Positions 7,933 through 14,623 of a stretch of 20,364 nucleotides of DNA are shown here, in pieces. The stretch lies in the NCBI GenBank assembly GCA_023954795.1, contig JAGSHA010000015.1, positions 1 to 20,364 on the forward strand. The letters run 5' to 3'. The notes beneath the pieces are model-generated. The model was given only the letters and a program-made list of their open reading frames with translations, did not search any database and was not told where the DNA came from. Numbering within the stretch: position 1 is the stretch's first letter; every line of letters begins with the position of its first letter. Position numbers and translations under genes: made by a program. The stretch comes from Oceanospirillaceae bacterium (GTDB lineage: Bacteria > Pseudomonadota > Gammaproteobacteria > Pseudomonadales > Balneatricaceae).

Positions 7933-8391
7933 CTAGCGGAGTTCCTGGGCTTTTTTCAGGAGTTTCTCCATCAGGTTGTCCAGTTGAGACTGTTCATCTT
8001 CTGATAGCGCAGAGAGTAGAAACTCTTCACGCTCCAATACCAGTGGCACTATCTGTTCATAAATCCCCAGGCCTTTTGGTGTCAGGTTTAGAATAATCAG
8101 GCGTCTGTCTTCGGACGATGGGCTTTGTGAAATCAGTTGTTCTTTAACCAATTTGGATATTGCTCGGCTGACCGGCATTTTATCCATAGAGGTGTAAGCG
8201 GCGATCTCTTTAGCCGACATCTTTGGCTGGGTGCCAAGTGCCGCAATAACGCGCCACTCCTGCTGGGAGAGATTGAACTGTCCAGAATACAGCTGTGCGA
8301 TCGAGTCACTGATTGTGGACTGGAGTATCGATAGCTTGTAGGGAAAGAACCGTGGCAATTCAAGATGTTGCGCTTGTGGACGGCGGCCCAT
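7933..8391 (-). CDS. MarR-family transcriptional regulator
   Basis: A 152-residue winged-helix regulator that probably acts as a dimeric repressor. The recognition region is MSAKEIAAYTSMDKMPVSRAISKL (about 58-81). The wing carries the family signature DRR (95-97) in SSEDRRLIILNLTPKG. N- and C-terminal helices for dimer formation flank it. A GGAG motif lies about 11 bases before the ATG. It is divergent from a VOC-fold enzyme, the usual arrangement for a MarR protein and its target. An inverted repeat in the enzyme promoter, and a matching half-site just upstream of this gene's own start, suggest control of both genes. The inducing ligand is unknown. Confidence 0.9.
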   Translation of the reverse strand: MGRRPQAQHLELPRFFPYKLSILQSTISDSIAQLYSGQFNLSQQEWRVIAALGTQPKMSAKEIAAYTSMDKMPVSRAISKLVKEQLISQSPSSEDRRLIILNLTPKGLGIYEQIVPLVLEREEFLLSALSEDEQSQLDNLMEKLLKKAQELR

Positions 8392-8406
8392 TGTACTGAT
8401 TTCTCC

Positions 8407-8412
8407 GTAACA
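8407..8412. promoter_or_regulatory. Possible half-operator in the MarR gene leader
   Basis: GTAACA here repeats one arm of the inverted repeat at 8548-8561 and lies 15 bases before the MarR start codon, overlapping its ribosome-site region. A 6-base match is weak on its own. It is listed because of its position relative to the proposed autoregulator. Confidence 0.3.
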
Positions 8413-8538
8413 GAAAGCATTATAGGTGTGATTTTAATGGTAACTCGGCATTTCTAACAGGTAAAAACATTATTTCCATTTAAGTAAGAATGCCATAAAA
8501 GTTAGATAAAACAACAAGATAAGCTTTCAGGTTGATCT

Positions 8539-8567
8539 TTGACAATCGTAACAAGTGTTACTAATAT
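8539..8567 (+). promoter_or_regulatory. Sigma-70 promoter of the VOC gene
   Basis: A perfect -35 TTGACA (8539-8544) and a -10 TAATAT (8562-8567) are separated by the ideal 17 bases. The predicted start is near 8574, giving a leader of about 46 bases before the ATG at 8621. Confidence 0.8.
8548..8561. promoter_or_regulatory. Predicted MarR-type operator within the VOC promoter
   Basis: GTAACA-AG-TGTTAC is a perfect inverted repeat with 6-base arms and a 2-base centre. It fills the space between the -35 and the -10 boxes, so a bound dimer would block RNA polymerase. The adjacent divergent MarR gene is the natural candidate to bind it (inference). Confidence 0.6.
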
Positions 8568-8620
8568 GGTCTCATCCTTACACGGAACACTAATACAAGA
8601 ATTAAGACAGGGCCTTAGTA

Positions 8621-9163
8621 ATGATCAAACTTGAGCAGATTCACCACGTTGCTTACCGCTGCAATGACGCAAAAGAGACCGTTGAGTTCTATAAAGAAAT
8701 GCTGAACATGGATTTTCTGGTAGCCATTGCAGAAGACCGTGTACCGTCTACTAAAGAGCCTGATCCTTACATGCACCTGTTCCTGGATGCGGGTAACGGT
8801 AACATTCTGGCGTTCTTTGAGCTGCCAACCAAGCCAAAAATGGGGCGTGACGAGAACACTCCTGAGTGGGTTCAGCATATCGCTTTCCGTGTGGCTGACG
8901 AAGCGGCATTGATGAGCGCTAAAGAAGAACTGGAAGCTAAAGGTCTTGATGTTGTGGGCCCGACTGAGCACGGTATTATTCGCTCAATCTACTTCTTTGA
9001 TCCAAACGGTCACCGACTGGAACTGACTTACGTGAAAGGCACGGATGCTCAGATGAAGCAGTTGGCCGAAGTCGCGCCTGCGATGTTGGAAGAGTGGTCT
9101 CGCACCAAAAAAGCACCTAAGCATGCTGCTTGGTTGCACGAAGAAGAATTCAAAGACGCATAA
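8621..9163 (+). CDS. VOC (glyoxalase/dioxygenase) superfamily metalloenzyme
   Basis: A 180-residue protein with two VOC half-domains. Candidate metal ligands sit at the usual places: His9 in IHHVAY, Glu67 in LAFFELP, His86 in VQHIAF and Glu134 in HRLELTYV. The end of the fold, YFFDPNGHRLELTYV, is typical of glyoxalase I and extradiol dioxygenase-type members. The last 40 residues form a helical tail beyond the fold. The substrate cannot be read from the sequence; an aromatic compound or a thiol adduct would fit a MarR-controlled enzyme. It stands alone between its own promoter and a terminator. Confidence 0.8.
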   Translation: MIKLEQIHHVAYRCNDAKETVEFYKEMLNMDFLVAIAEDRVPSTKEPDPYMHLFLDAGNGNILAFFELPTKPKMGRDENTPEWVQHIAFRVADEAALMSAKEELEAKGLDVVGPTEHGIIRSIYFFDPNGHRLELTYVKGTDAQMKQLAEVAPAMLEEWSRTKKAPKHAAWLHEEEFKDA

Positions 9164-9190
9164 GCCGTTTACGGTAAATTATGAGTAGTG

Positions 9191-9219
9191 AAAGGCGCGG
9201 TTGATACCGCGCCTTTTTT
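9191..9219 (+). terminator. Intrinsic terminator of the VOC gene
   Basis: GGCGCGG/CCGCGCC forms a GC-rich 7-bp stem with loop TTGATA, followed by six T residues. Confidence 0.9.
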
Positions 9220-9403
9220 GTTTCCGCGGTTTGTTAGGTTTATACAGAAATCTTTGGTGATATTGCCAGGCTCTCTTGGTGTTGATTGGGGTGTACTTTG
9301 GGCGGGGTGATAAAGGGTACTCAAGTACGAGAGTTTGTGCGCTGCGTTAAAAATATACTTTCCCTCTATAGGGTTATTTTGCCTAAGTGAGGGAGAGAAG
9401 GAT

Positions 9404-9778
9404 ATGAAACTGGTTAAGCCGTTGATTGTTTGTGCTGCACTGACAGCGTCTGTGTCTGCTAGCGCTGCAGGAAGTATGGAAGAGGCTGCAGGTAAGGAAG
9501 TGTTTAAGCGCTGTCATGCGTGTCATTCTGAAGATCCAAGTAAGAATACCTTTGGTCCCAGTCTGACAGGGGTTGTGGGGCGTTCGGCGGCAAGCCTGCC
9601 ACGTTTTAACTATTCTGATGCGCTTAAGAATTCAGGTATCACCTGGACGGAAGAGAATCTGCGCATGTGGGTGGCTGATAATGAAAAACTCGTGCCGGGT
9701 ACGCGTATGCGTCACGTATCTATCAGTGATGAAGCAGAGCAAAACTACCTGATTGCTTACCTCAAGACATTAAAGTAA
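9404..9778 (+). CDS. Periplasmic class I cytochrome c
   Basis: A 124-residue monohaem c-type cytochrome. The start used is the ATG of MKLVKPLIVC, preceded by AAGGA; an earlier in-frame start at 9335 would bury the signal peptide. The signal peptide (about 1-22) ends at ASAA. The haem-binding motif CHACH is at 37-41, and the likely axial methionine is Met102 in PGTRM. TFGPSLTGVVGR and the helix NYLIAYLKTLK are like mitochondrial-type cytochrome c/c2 proteins. It probably carries electrons in the periplasm; the partner is unknown. It is monocistronic, with a terminator shared with the convergent aroF. Confidence 0.9.
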   Translation: MKLVKPLIVCAALTASVSASAAGSMEEAAGKEVFKRCHACHSEDPSKNTFGPSLTGVVGRSAASLPRFNYSDALKNSGITWTEENLRMWVADNEKLVPGTRMRHVSISDEAEQNYLIAYLKTLK

Positions 9779-9805
9779 GCGTATCAATAGCTGCCTGTCA
9801 GGCAT

Positions 9806-9835
9806 AAAAAACGCGGCTAGTAGCCGCGTTTTTTT
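9806..9835. terminator. Bidirectional terminator between cytochrome c and aroF
   Basis: ACGCGGCTA and TAGCCGCGT are 9-base arms around a single central base, flanked by an A-run (9806-9811) and a T-run (9829-9835). It can act on both convergent genes. Confidence 0.88.
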
Positions 9836-9850
9836 GTGTAGAAAAACTAA

Positions 9851-10921
9851 TTAACGACGATTAGGTAAAATGTCTTTTAGTTTTTCGTTCATGTCCAGCA
9901 TGCACTTTTCAGTCGCGTCCCAGTCGATGCAAGCGTCGGTCACAGATACACCATACTGCAGGTCATTGAGGTCGGCAGGAATAGACTGGTTGCCCCAGCC
10001 CAGATTGCTCTCGATCATCAAGCCAACAATTGACTTGTTACCTTCCAGAATCTGATTGGCGACGTTATCTGCTACCAAAGGCTGCAGAGCCGCATCTTTG
10101 CTGGAGTTGGCATGGCTGCAGTCAACCATGATGTTGTTCTCCAGACCGGCTTTGTCCAGCGCCTGCTCAGTCAGTGCAACGTTGACAGAGTCGTAATTTG
10201 GTTTGCCGCCACCGCCACGCAATACAACGTGAGCGTACGGGTTGCCTTTTGTGCGCACTACAGAAACCTGGCCGTCTTCATTGATACCCAGGAAGTTGTG
10301 CGGATGGCTAACCGATTTCAGAGCGTTAGTGGCGACTTCCAGGCCACCGTCGGTGCCGTTTTTGAAACCTACTGCACAAGACAGACCGGAGGACATTTCG
10401 CGGTGAGTCTGAGATTCAGTTGTACGTGCACCAATGGCAGACCATGCGATCAGATCCTGCATATACTGTGGCGAGATCGGGTCCAGTGCTTCGGTTGCCA
10501 GTGGCAGGCCCAGCTCGGACAGATCCAGCAGAAGTTTACGGCCGATGTGCAGGCCCTCTTCAATCTCAAATGAATCATTCATGTGAGGATCGTTGATCAG
10601 GCCTTTCCAGCCGACGGTAGTGCGAGGTTTCTCAAAATAGACGCGCATGACCAGATACAGAGAATCCTTCACCTTTTCCTGCAGCTCTTTCAGGCGCTTG
10701 CCATATTCGATTGCAGCTTCGGTGTCGTGGATAGAGCAGGGACCAATCACTACAAACAGACGGTGGTCCTTGCCATCGAGGATATTACGTACAACTTCTC
10801 GTCCTTCCATTACAGCTTTTGCCGCTGTGTCGGAGATTGGCATTTTTGCCTTCAGATCATTTGGGTTGATCAGGACAAGGTTTGATTCAATATTGAGATC
10901 TTCTACACGTGTATCGGTCAT
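9851..10921 (-). CDS. aroF: 3-deoxy-7-phosphoheptulonate (DAHP) synthase, AroF-like
   Basis: It condenses phosphoenolpyruvate and erythrose 4-phosphate in the first step of aromatic amino acid synthesis. At 356 residues it is a type I (AroFGH) enzyme. Conserved segments are GPCSIHD with the metal-binding Cys62, MRVYFEKPRTTVGWKGL, GARTTESQTHREM, GFKNGTDGG, DCSHANSSK and SVTDACIDW. The wording PLATEALDP, SQTHREM, GLMIESN and YGVSVTDAC is closer to E. coli AroF (tyrosine-sensitive) than to AroG or AroH, so tyrosine feedback is likely but not proven. GGAAA lies before the ATG. It is divergent from dsbD, and a perfect palindrome and a small hairpin lie in its upstream region. Confidence 0.93.
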   Translation of the reverse strand: MTDTRVEDLNIESNLVLINPNDLKAKMPISDTAAKAVMEGREVVRNILDGKDHRLFVVIGPCSIHDTEAAIEYGKRLKELQEKVKDSLYLVMRVYFEKPRTTVGWKGLINDPHMNDSFEIEEGLHIGRKLLLDLSELGLPLATEALDPISPQYMQDLIAWSAIGARTTESQTHREMSSGLSCAVGFKNGTDGGLEVATNALKSVSHPHNFLGINEDGQVSVVRTKGNPYAHVVLRGGGGKPNYDSVNVALTEQALDKAGLENNIMVDCSHANSSKDAALQPLVADNVANQILEGNKSIVGLMIESNLGWGNQSIPADLNDLQYGVSVTDACIDWDATEKCMLDMNEKLKDILPNRR

Positions 10922-10950
10922 GGTTGTTTCCTAAATGCAAACGGTCGCGT

Positions 10951-10964
10951 CGTCATTTCTGACG
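10951..10964 (-). promoter_or_regulatory. Small hairpin in the aroF leader
   Basis: CGTCA-TTTC-TGACG forms a 5-bp stem about 30 bases before the aroF start. It has no T-run. A leader structure is possible but weak on its own. Confidence 0.3.
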
Positions 10965-10980
10965 GCCCCTTTGTACCATA

Positions 10981-10997
10981 TATATGTGGCACATATA
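10981..10997. promoter_or_regulatory. 17-bp perfect palindrome upstream of aroF
   Basis: TATATGTG-G-CACATATA is a perfect inverted repeat with 8-base arms and a 1-base centre. It overlaps a second inverted repeat, GGCAC-ATATAA-GTGCC (10988-11003). It lies 60 bp upstream of the aroF start. It does not match the TyrR box (TGTAAA-N6-TTTACA) or a spaced CRP site. It is a likely operator for an unidentified regulator of aroF, dsbD or both. Confidence 0.55.
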
Positions 10998-11166
10998 AGT
11001 GCCCATCGGTTCTATAGGGTCATGCAGGGTGTTTGCGATGGTACAATCGTCTAAGGACGGTTGACTCGTCTTATTCAATATAGTTATTTAGTTATTCTTG
11101 AAAGCTTAGAACTCAACCGGGATCTGGTGGTCAATGAGTCGTGGCGTTCAAACCTAAGGATATAAA

Positions 11167-13029
11167 GTGAATAGCGTACGCAAGTTTTCAGCTTACTTAT
11201 TAATGCTTCTGAGCACGTGGTTGTTGGTTGTCCCATCAGCGCAGGCGGGCTTGTTTGATCAGGCGGCGAACCCGTTTGGCAGCAGTGGTCCGGTGGATGT
11301 AGAAGAGGCGTTTGTATTTGGTTTTGTGCAGGAGGGGGAAAACCAACTCCTGCTGAACTGGAACATGCCTGACGATTACTATCTCTATCGAGATCGGATG
11401 GAGATTAAGCCGGGTGAAGGTATCGAGGTGGTTGGGCGCACGAACGCGCCAGCAGAATCAAAAGAAGATCCTTTGTTTGGTAACGTGTTTGTGTATCACA
11501 ACCGCGCAGAAGTGGATCTGACCCTCGGCAGTCTCTCAGGACAACCCGTTAACAGCACGGTAGAAGTGACTTATCAGGGCTGTTGGGAGGGCGGGATCTG
11601 TTACCCACCGGTGACTAAAACGGTCCAGCTATCTGGCATCGGGCCGTTTGTCGCTGTACTAACAGAGGCAAGTACTGCTCAGGTAGGCGCGCAAAAGACT
11701 ATATCTCCAGCTGAGATGAATGAAACCGAGCAGGATCGATTCGCGCGTCTGTTGAGTGGTGATGATCTGGTGCTAACCCTCGGAGCGTTCTTTCTTGCGG
11801 GGCTCGCATTGTCACTAACTCCCTGTGTGTTCCCGATGATTCCGATTCTATCTAGCATCATCGCCGGTCAGGGGCGACATATAACAACAGGTAAAGCGTT
11901 TTCGCTGTCGTTGGTTTATGTATTGTCGGTGTCGTTGACCTATACCGTCGCCGGCATTGTGGCGGGTTTGTTTGGTGAAAACCTACAAGCAGCCTTTCAG
12001 AATCCGTGGATCATCGGTTCTTTCGCCGGTCTGTTCGTGCTGCTGTCATTGTCGATGTTTGGCTTCTATGACCTGCAGCTACCGAATAGCTGGCAGACCC
12101 GGCTGAATAACATGAGCAGCAATCAGAAAGGCGGCACAGTGACAGGTGTCGCAGTGATGGGATTGTTATCGGCCCTGATTGTTGGTCCTTGTATGGCGGC
12201 GCCACTGGCAGGTGCGCTGATTTATATCGGTCAGAGCGGCGATCCGGTGATGGGCGGTACTGCGCTGTTCAGTTTAAGCATGGGTATGGGCGTCCCTCTG
12301 CTATTGGTGGGTGTGTCTGCAGGTAAGCTGTTACCCAAAGCGGGTATCTGGATGGAGTCTGTTAAGGCCGGTTTTGGTGTCATGCTGCTGTTGCTGGCGA
12401 TCTGGATGTTGGATCGTATTGTGGCAACGGAAGTGACCATGTTGCTGACGGCGGGTGTATTGATCGCTAGTGCAATCTTTATGCACGCGCTGGATCGTCT
12501 GCCTGAACCGTCTGGCGGTTGGTTGCGCATCTGGAAAGGCGTGGGCGTCATCATGTTGATCTACGGTTCTGCCTTGCTGATTGGCGCGTTGTCCGGTAAC
12601 CGCAGCATGATTTATCCATTGCAGGGTGTTGCGGTGGGTGTCGGGCAGGTTGCTGCGACACCGGCCTTGCCGTTCAAAAAAGTGACCTCTCCCGCACAGC
12701 TGGATCAGTTGCTTGCTGAAGCCAGGCGAACCGGTAAGCCTGTCATGCTCGATTTCTACGCCGACTGGTGTATCTCCTGCATCGAGCTGGAAACCTATAC
12801 ATTTGCTGATCGCAATGTGCAGGTGGCGCTAAGCGGGTTTGAGTTGATTAAGGTGGATGTCACCAGCAATGATGCTGATGCGAAAGCACTAAACAAAGAA
12901 TATGGCGTAATTGGTCCGCCAGCGTTGATCTTTTTCGATCCGCAGGGTGAACTACATAAAAACATGACACTGATTGGTGTCGCAGAGCCAGAGGAATTCG
13001 TCGCGCATCTCTCGCGACTGGGCACATAA
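11167..13029 (+). CDS. dsbD: Thiol:disulfide interchange protein DsbD
   Basis: It moves electrons from cytoplasmic thioredoxin across the inner membrane to periplasmic DsbC and cytochrome c maturation proteins. The start is GTG with AAGGA 8 bases upstream. The signal peptide (1-28) ends at SAQA. The periplasmic alpha domain has its cysteine pair Cys139 and Cys145 in GCWEGGICYPP. The multi-helix beta domain has the redox cysteines Cys220 (TPCVFP) and Cys342 (GPCMAAPL). The C-terminal thioredoxin-like gamma domain has DFYADWCISCIE with CISC at 535-538. All three cysteine pairs are intact. Its 620 residues are somewhat more than the 565 of the E. coli protein. A small cytochrome c gene follows 33 bp later and is probably in the same operon. 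Confidence 0.96.
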   Translation: MNSVRKFSAYLLMLLSTWLLVVPSAQAGLFDQAANPFGSSGPVDVEEAFVFGFVQEGENQLLLNWNMPDDYYLYRDRMEIKPGEGIEVVGRTNAPAESKEDPLFGNVFVYHNRAEVDLTLGSLSGQPVNSTVEVTYQGCWEGGICYPPVTKTVQLSGIGPFVAVLTEASTAQVGAQKTISPAEMNETEQDRFARLLSGDDLVLTLGAFFLAGLALSLTPCVFPMIPILSSIIAGQGRHITTGKAFSLSLVYVLSVSLTYTVAGIVAGLFGENLQAAFQNPWIIGSFAGLFVLLSLSMFGFYDLQLPNSWQTRLNNMSSNQKGGTVTGVAVMGLLSALIVGPCMAAPLAGALIYIGQSGDPVMGGTALFSLSMGMGVPLLLVGVSAGKLLPKAGIWMESVKAGFGVMLLLLAIWMLDRIVATEVTMLLTAGVLIASAIFMHALDRLPEPSGGWLRIWKGVGVIMLIYGSALLIGALSGNRSMIYPLQGVAVGVGQVAATPALPFKKVTSPAQLDQLLAEARRTGKPVMLDFYADWCISCIELETYTFADRNVQVALSGFELIKVDVTSNDADAKALNKEYGVIGPPALIFFDPQGELHKNMTLIGVAEPEEFVAHLSRLGT

Positions 13030-13062
13030 CAATAAAATGCTTGTGAGCAATGGAGGATGAAC

Positions 13063-13389
13063 ATGGTGAAGAAGTTACTTGTCGCAGCGGCCTTTTGCAG
13101 CGCGTTACCTGTAATGGCAGCGGACCCGGACAACGGTCAGGAGCTGTTTCATGAGGTCGAGCTGGAGCGTGTGATCCGCGGCGTCGAATACACGGATGCA
13201 AACTGCTACACCTGTCATGAAGCGTCATACTTTAAGCGACAGGACCGCGCTGCGACCACTTGGCCTAAGCTGAAAGCCTGGATTGAAGGCTGTAACACCA
13301 ATTTGGATGTGGGCTGGTTTCCTGACGAAGCAGAAGATGTTGCGGCATATATGAACCGTGAGTTTTATAAATTCCCGGTTGCCGATTAA
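13063..13389 (+). CDS. Small periplasmic monohaem cytochrome c
   Basis: A 108-residue protein with a signal peptide (MVKKLLVAAAFCSALPVMA) and one haem motif, CYTCH, at 48-52. I chose the ATG at 13063 because GGAGG (13052-13056) is 6 bases before it; the ATG at 13057 touches the ribosome site with no spacing. After the haem motif come ACNTN-like EGCNTNLDVGWFPDEAEDVAAYM and a C-terminal FYKFP. Cys77 is an extra cysteine outside the haem motif. No PGTxM-type axial loop is seen; Met97 is the only later methionine. It lies 33 bp after dsbD, so the two are probably co-transcribed. Its redox partner is unknown. Confidence 0.85.
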   Translation: MVKKLLVAAAFCSALPVMAADPDNGQELFHEVELERVIRGVEYTDANCYTCHEASYFKRQDRAATTWPKLKAWIEGCNTNLDVGWFPDEAEDVAAYMNREFYKFPVAD

Positions 13390-13399
13390 AGTATCCTCC

Positions 13400-13434
13400 A
13401 AAAAAAATGCCCCGTCAGTCACTGCTGGCGGGGC
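13400..13434 (-). terminator. Terminator of the thioesterase gene, strongest on the minus strand
   Basis: GCCCCGTCAG and CTGGCGGGGC form a 10-bp stem with one T-G pair and a 6-base loop. Eight A residues lie on the left, which become a T-run for minus-strand transcripts. On the plus strand the same hairpin follows the cytochrome gene but is followed only by AAATATT. Confidence 0.8.
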
Positions 13435-13439
13435 AAATA

Positions 13440-13476
13440 TTCTGTGGTGGCTTGGGGTACTTCGTTTACCACAGAA
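13440..13476. repeat. Second inverted repeat between the cytochrome and thioesterase genes
   Basis: TTCTGTGGT and ACCACAGAA pair perfectly over 9 bp around a 19-base loop, immediately to the right of the terminator hairpin. It has no T-run and its role is unknown. Confidence 0.5.
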
Positions 13477-13509
13477 CACAACGATGATCGTTTCAATTCT
13501 TGCTGTACT

Positions 13510-13992
13510 CTAATCGCACATTTCCGGGAGCACAGTTTCTAATCGCAAAATGCTGTCCCGCATTGCGGCTGGTACAGCGGCGATTCCATTCTTGTTGTAG
13601 TCCACGCAGACAATCATAGATTCACCCTCGGCGGCGATGGCTTGATGCTCAACGCTATAGACAGCGTGGTACATCTTAAAGCGATCCCCCTTTAATTGTG
13701 TGACCCGAGTGGCTGAGATGATCGTGTCGGGATAGGTCAGAGGAATGCGGTAGCGGCAGTTGGTATCGCGAAGGATGGGGCCAACGCCGGTATCATCCAT
13801 GATTCCTTTGAAATCACAGGCTTCAAGGTATGCCATCCGTACGGACTCAAAATGCTTGAGATAGACCAAATTATTTACATGCTGAAAGGCGTCCATGTCG
13901 CCCCAGACAATTGGGATCTCAATCTGTATGGGATAGTCTTTTAATAACTCGCTTTTCACCGCTCTCTTCCTCTTCCTGCCTGATAGGCCCAT
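13510..13992 (-). CDS. Acyl-CoA thioesterase, 4HBT hotdog family
   Basis: A 160-residue single hotdog domain that probably hydrolyses an acyl-CoA thioester in the cytoplasm. The active-site segment WGDMDAFQHVNNLVYLKHFE places the catalytic aspartate at Asp34, as in YbgC/4-hydroxybenzoyl-CoA thioesterases. The following DTNCRYRIPLTYPDTI is also typical. The first 12 residues are basic and outside the usual fold; a GTG at 13959 (VKSELLKDY), with a purine-rich AGGAAGAGAG upstream, is an alternative start. The chain length of the substrate cannot be inferred. Confidence 0.87.
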   Translation of the reverse strand: MGLSGRKRKRAVKSELLKDYPIQIEIPIVWGDMDAFQHVNNLVYLKHFESVRMAYLEACDFKGIMDDTGVGPILRDTNCRYRIPLTYPDTIISATRVTQLKGDRFKMYHAVYSVEHQAIAAEGESMIVCVDYNKNGIAAVPAAMRDSILRLETVLPEMCD

Positions 13993-14022
13993 TTAGCCGC
14001 AATCCTTTCGATAAGTTAAATT

Positions 14023-14038
14023 TTTAATAATTATTAAA
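14023..14038. promoter_or_regulatory. A/T palindrome in the divergent region before the GFA-family gene
   Basis: TTTAATAATTATTAAA is a perfect 16-bp palindrome between the divergent thioesterase and GFA-family genes. TAATTATT recurs about 30 bp later, followed by GAAAG where the first copy has AAAG. It may be an operator or simply promoter A/T richness. Confidence 0.35.
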
Positions 14039-14145
14039 GCTATAAATCGTGTTTATGGTAATTATTGAAAGTTATGATTTCTGTCTGCGTATTTAAGCCC
14101 GTATGCTGGGGTGTATGAGATATTTCAATATGCTGAGGTAGGGCT

Positions 14146-14604
14146 ATGCGCCAGCACCGTGGACATCGATATGTTGGGCAATGTCATTGCGGCAACATCA
14201 AATACCAGTTTGAAACTGAGCGTGTGTTAGATGCCCGCAATTCACGAGAGTGTCAGTGTGAGTTTTGTTTGATGCATCGAAATTTGTATCAGTCTGATCC
14301 AGATGGAACGCTGGTGATTGATGTTGGTAATACTCAACAGTTGAACGAATATCAGTTTGGACACAAAACGGCGAATTTTCTGATTTGTCGGAACTGTGGG
14401 GTGATGCCAGTCGTGACCTCCGAGATCGACGGCAAGTTATATGCGGTGATTAATGTGAATTGTCTGCAGCCGCGTTTAGTGCTGGCCGAGGGGGAAACCG
14501 TTGTGCCGATGGTGTATAGCGATGAAAAAACCGGGCCACGTCTGGCACGTCGCAAGAAGAACTGGATTGCTGATGTGACGCTGACTCAGAACATCGGTCT
14601 ATAG
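14146..14604 (+). CDS. GFA-family (Mss4-like fold) zinc protein
   Basis: A 152-residue protein of the family named after glutathione-dependent formaldehyde-activating enzyme. Zinc-type cysteines are visible: CHC at 13-15 followed by GNIKYQF, CQCEFC at 36-41, and CRNCG at 81-85. The C-terminal 40 residues are basic and not part of the usual fold. GAGG lies 8 bases before the ATG. A LysR gene starts 19 bp after the stop, so the two may be one transcript. Family membership does not prove formaldehyde activity; most members are uncharacterised. Confidence 0.85.
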   Translation: MRQHRGHRYVGQCHCGNIKYQFETERVLDARNSRECQCEFCLMHRNLYQSDPDGTLVIDVGNTQQLNEYQFGHKTANFLICRNCGVMPVVTSEIDGKLYAVINVNCLQPRLVLAEGETVVPMVYSDEKTGPRLARRKKNWIADVTLTQNIGL

Positions 14605-14623
14605 GGTATTTAGGAACCGTATT

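Noticed and set aside
9335..9403. An upstream in-frame start for the cytochrome c gene
   Set aside because: The signal peptide and the AAGGA ribosome site both point to the ATG at 9404.
10977..10997. TyrR box upstream of aroF
   Set aside because: The palindrome arms and spacing do not match TGTAAA-N6-TTTACA.
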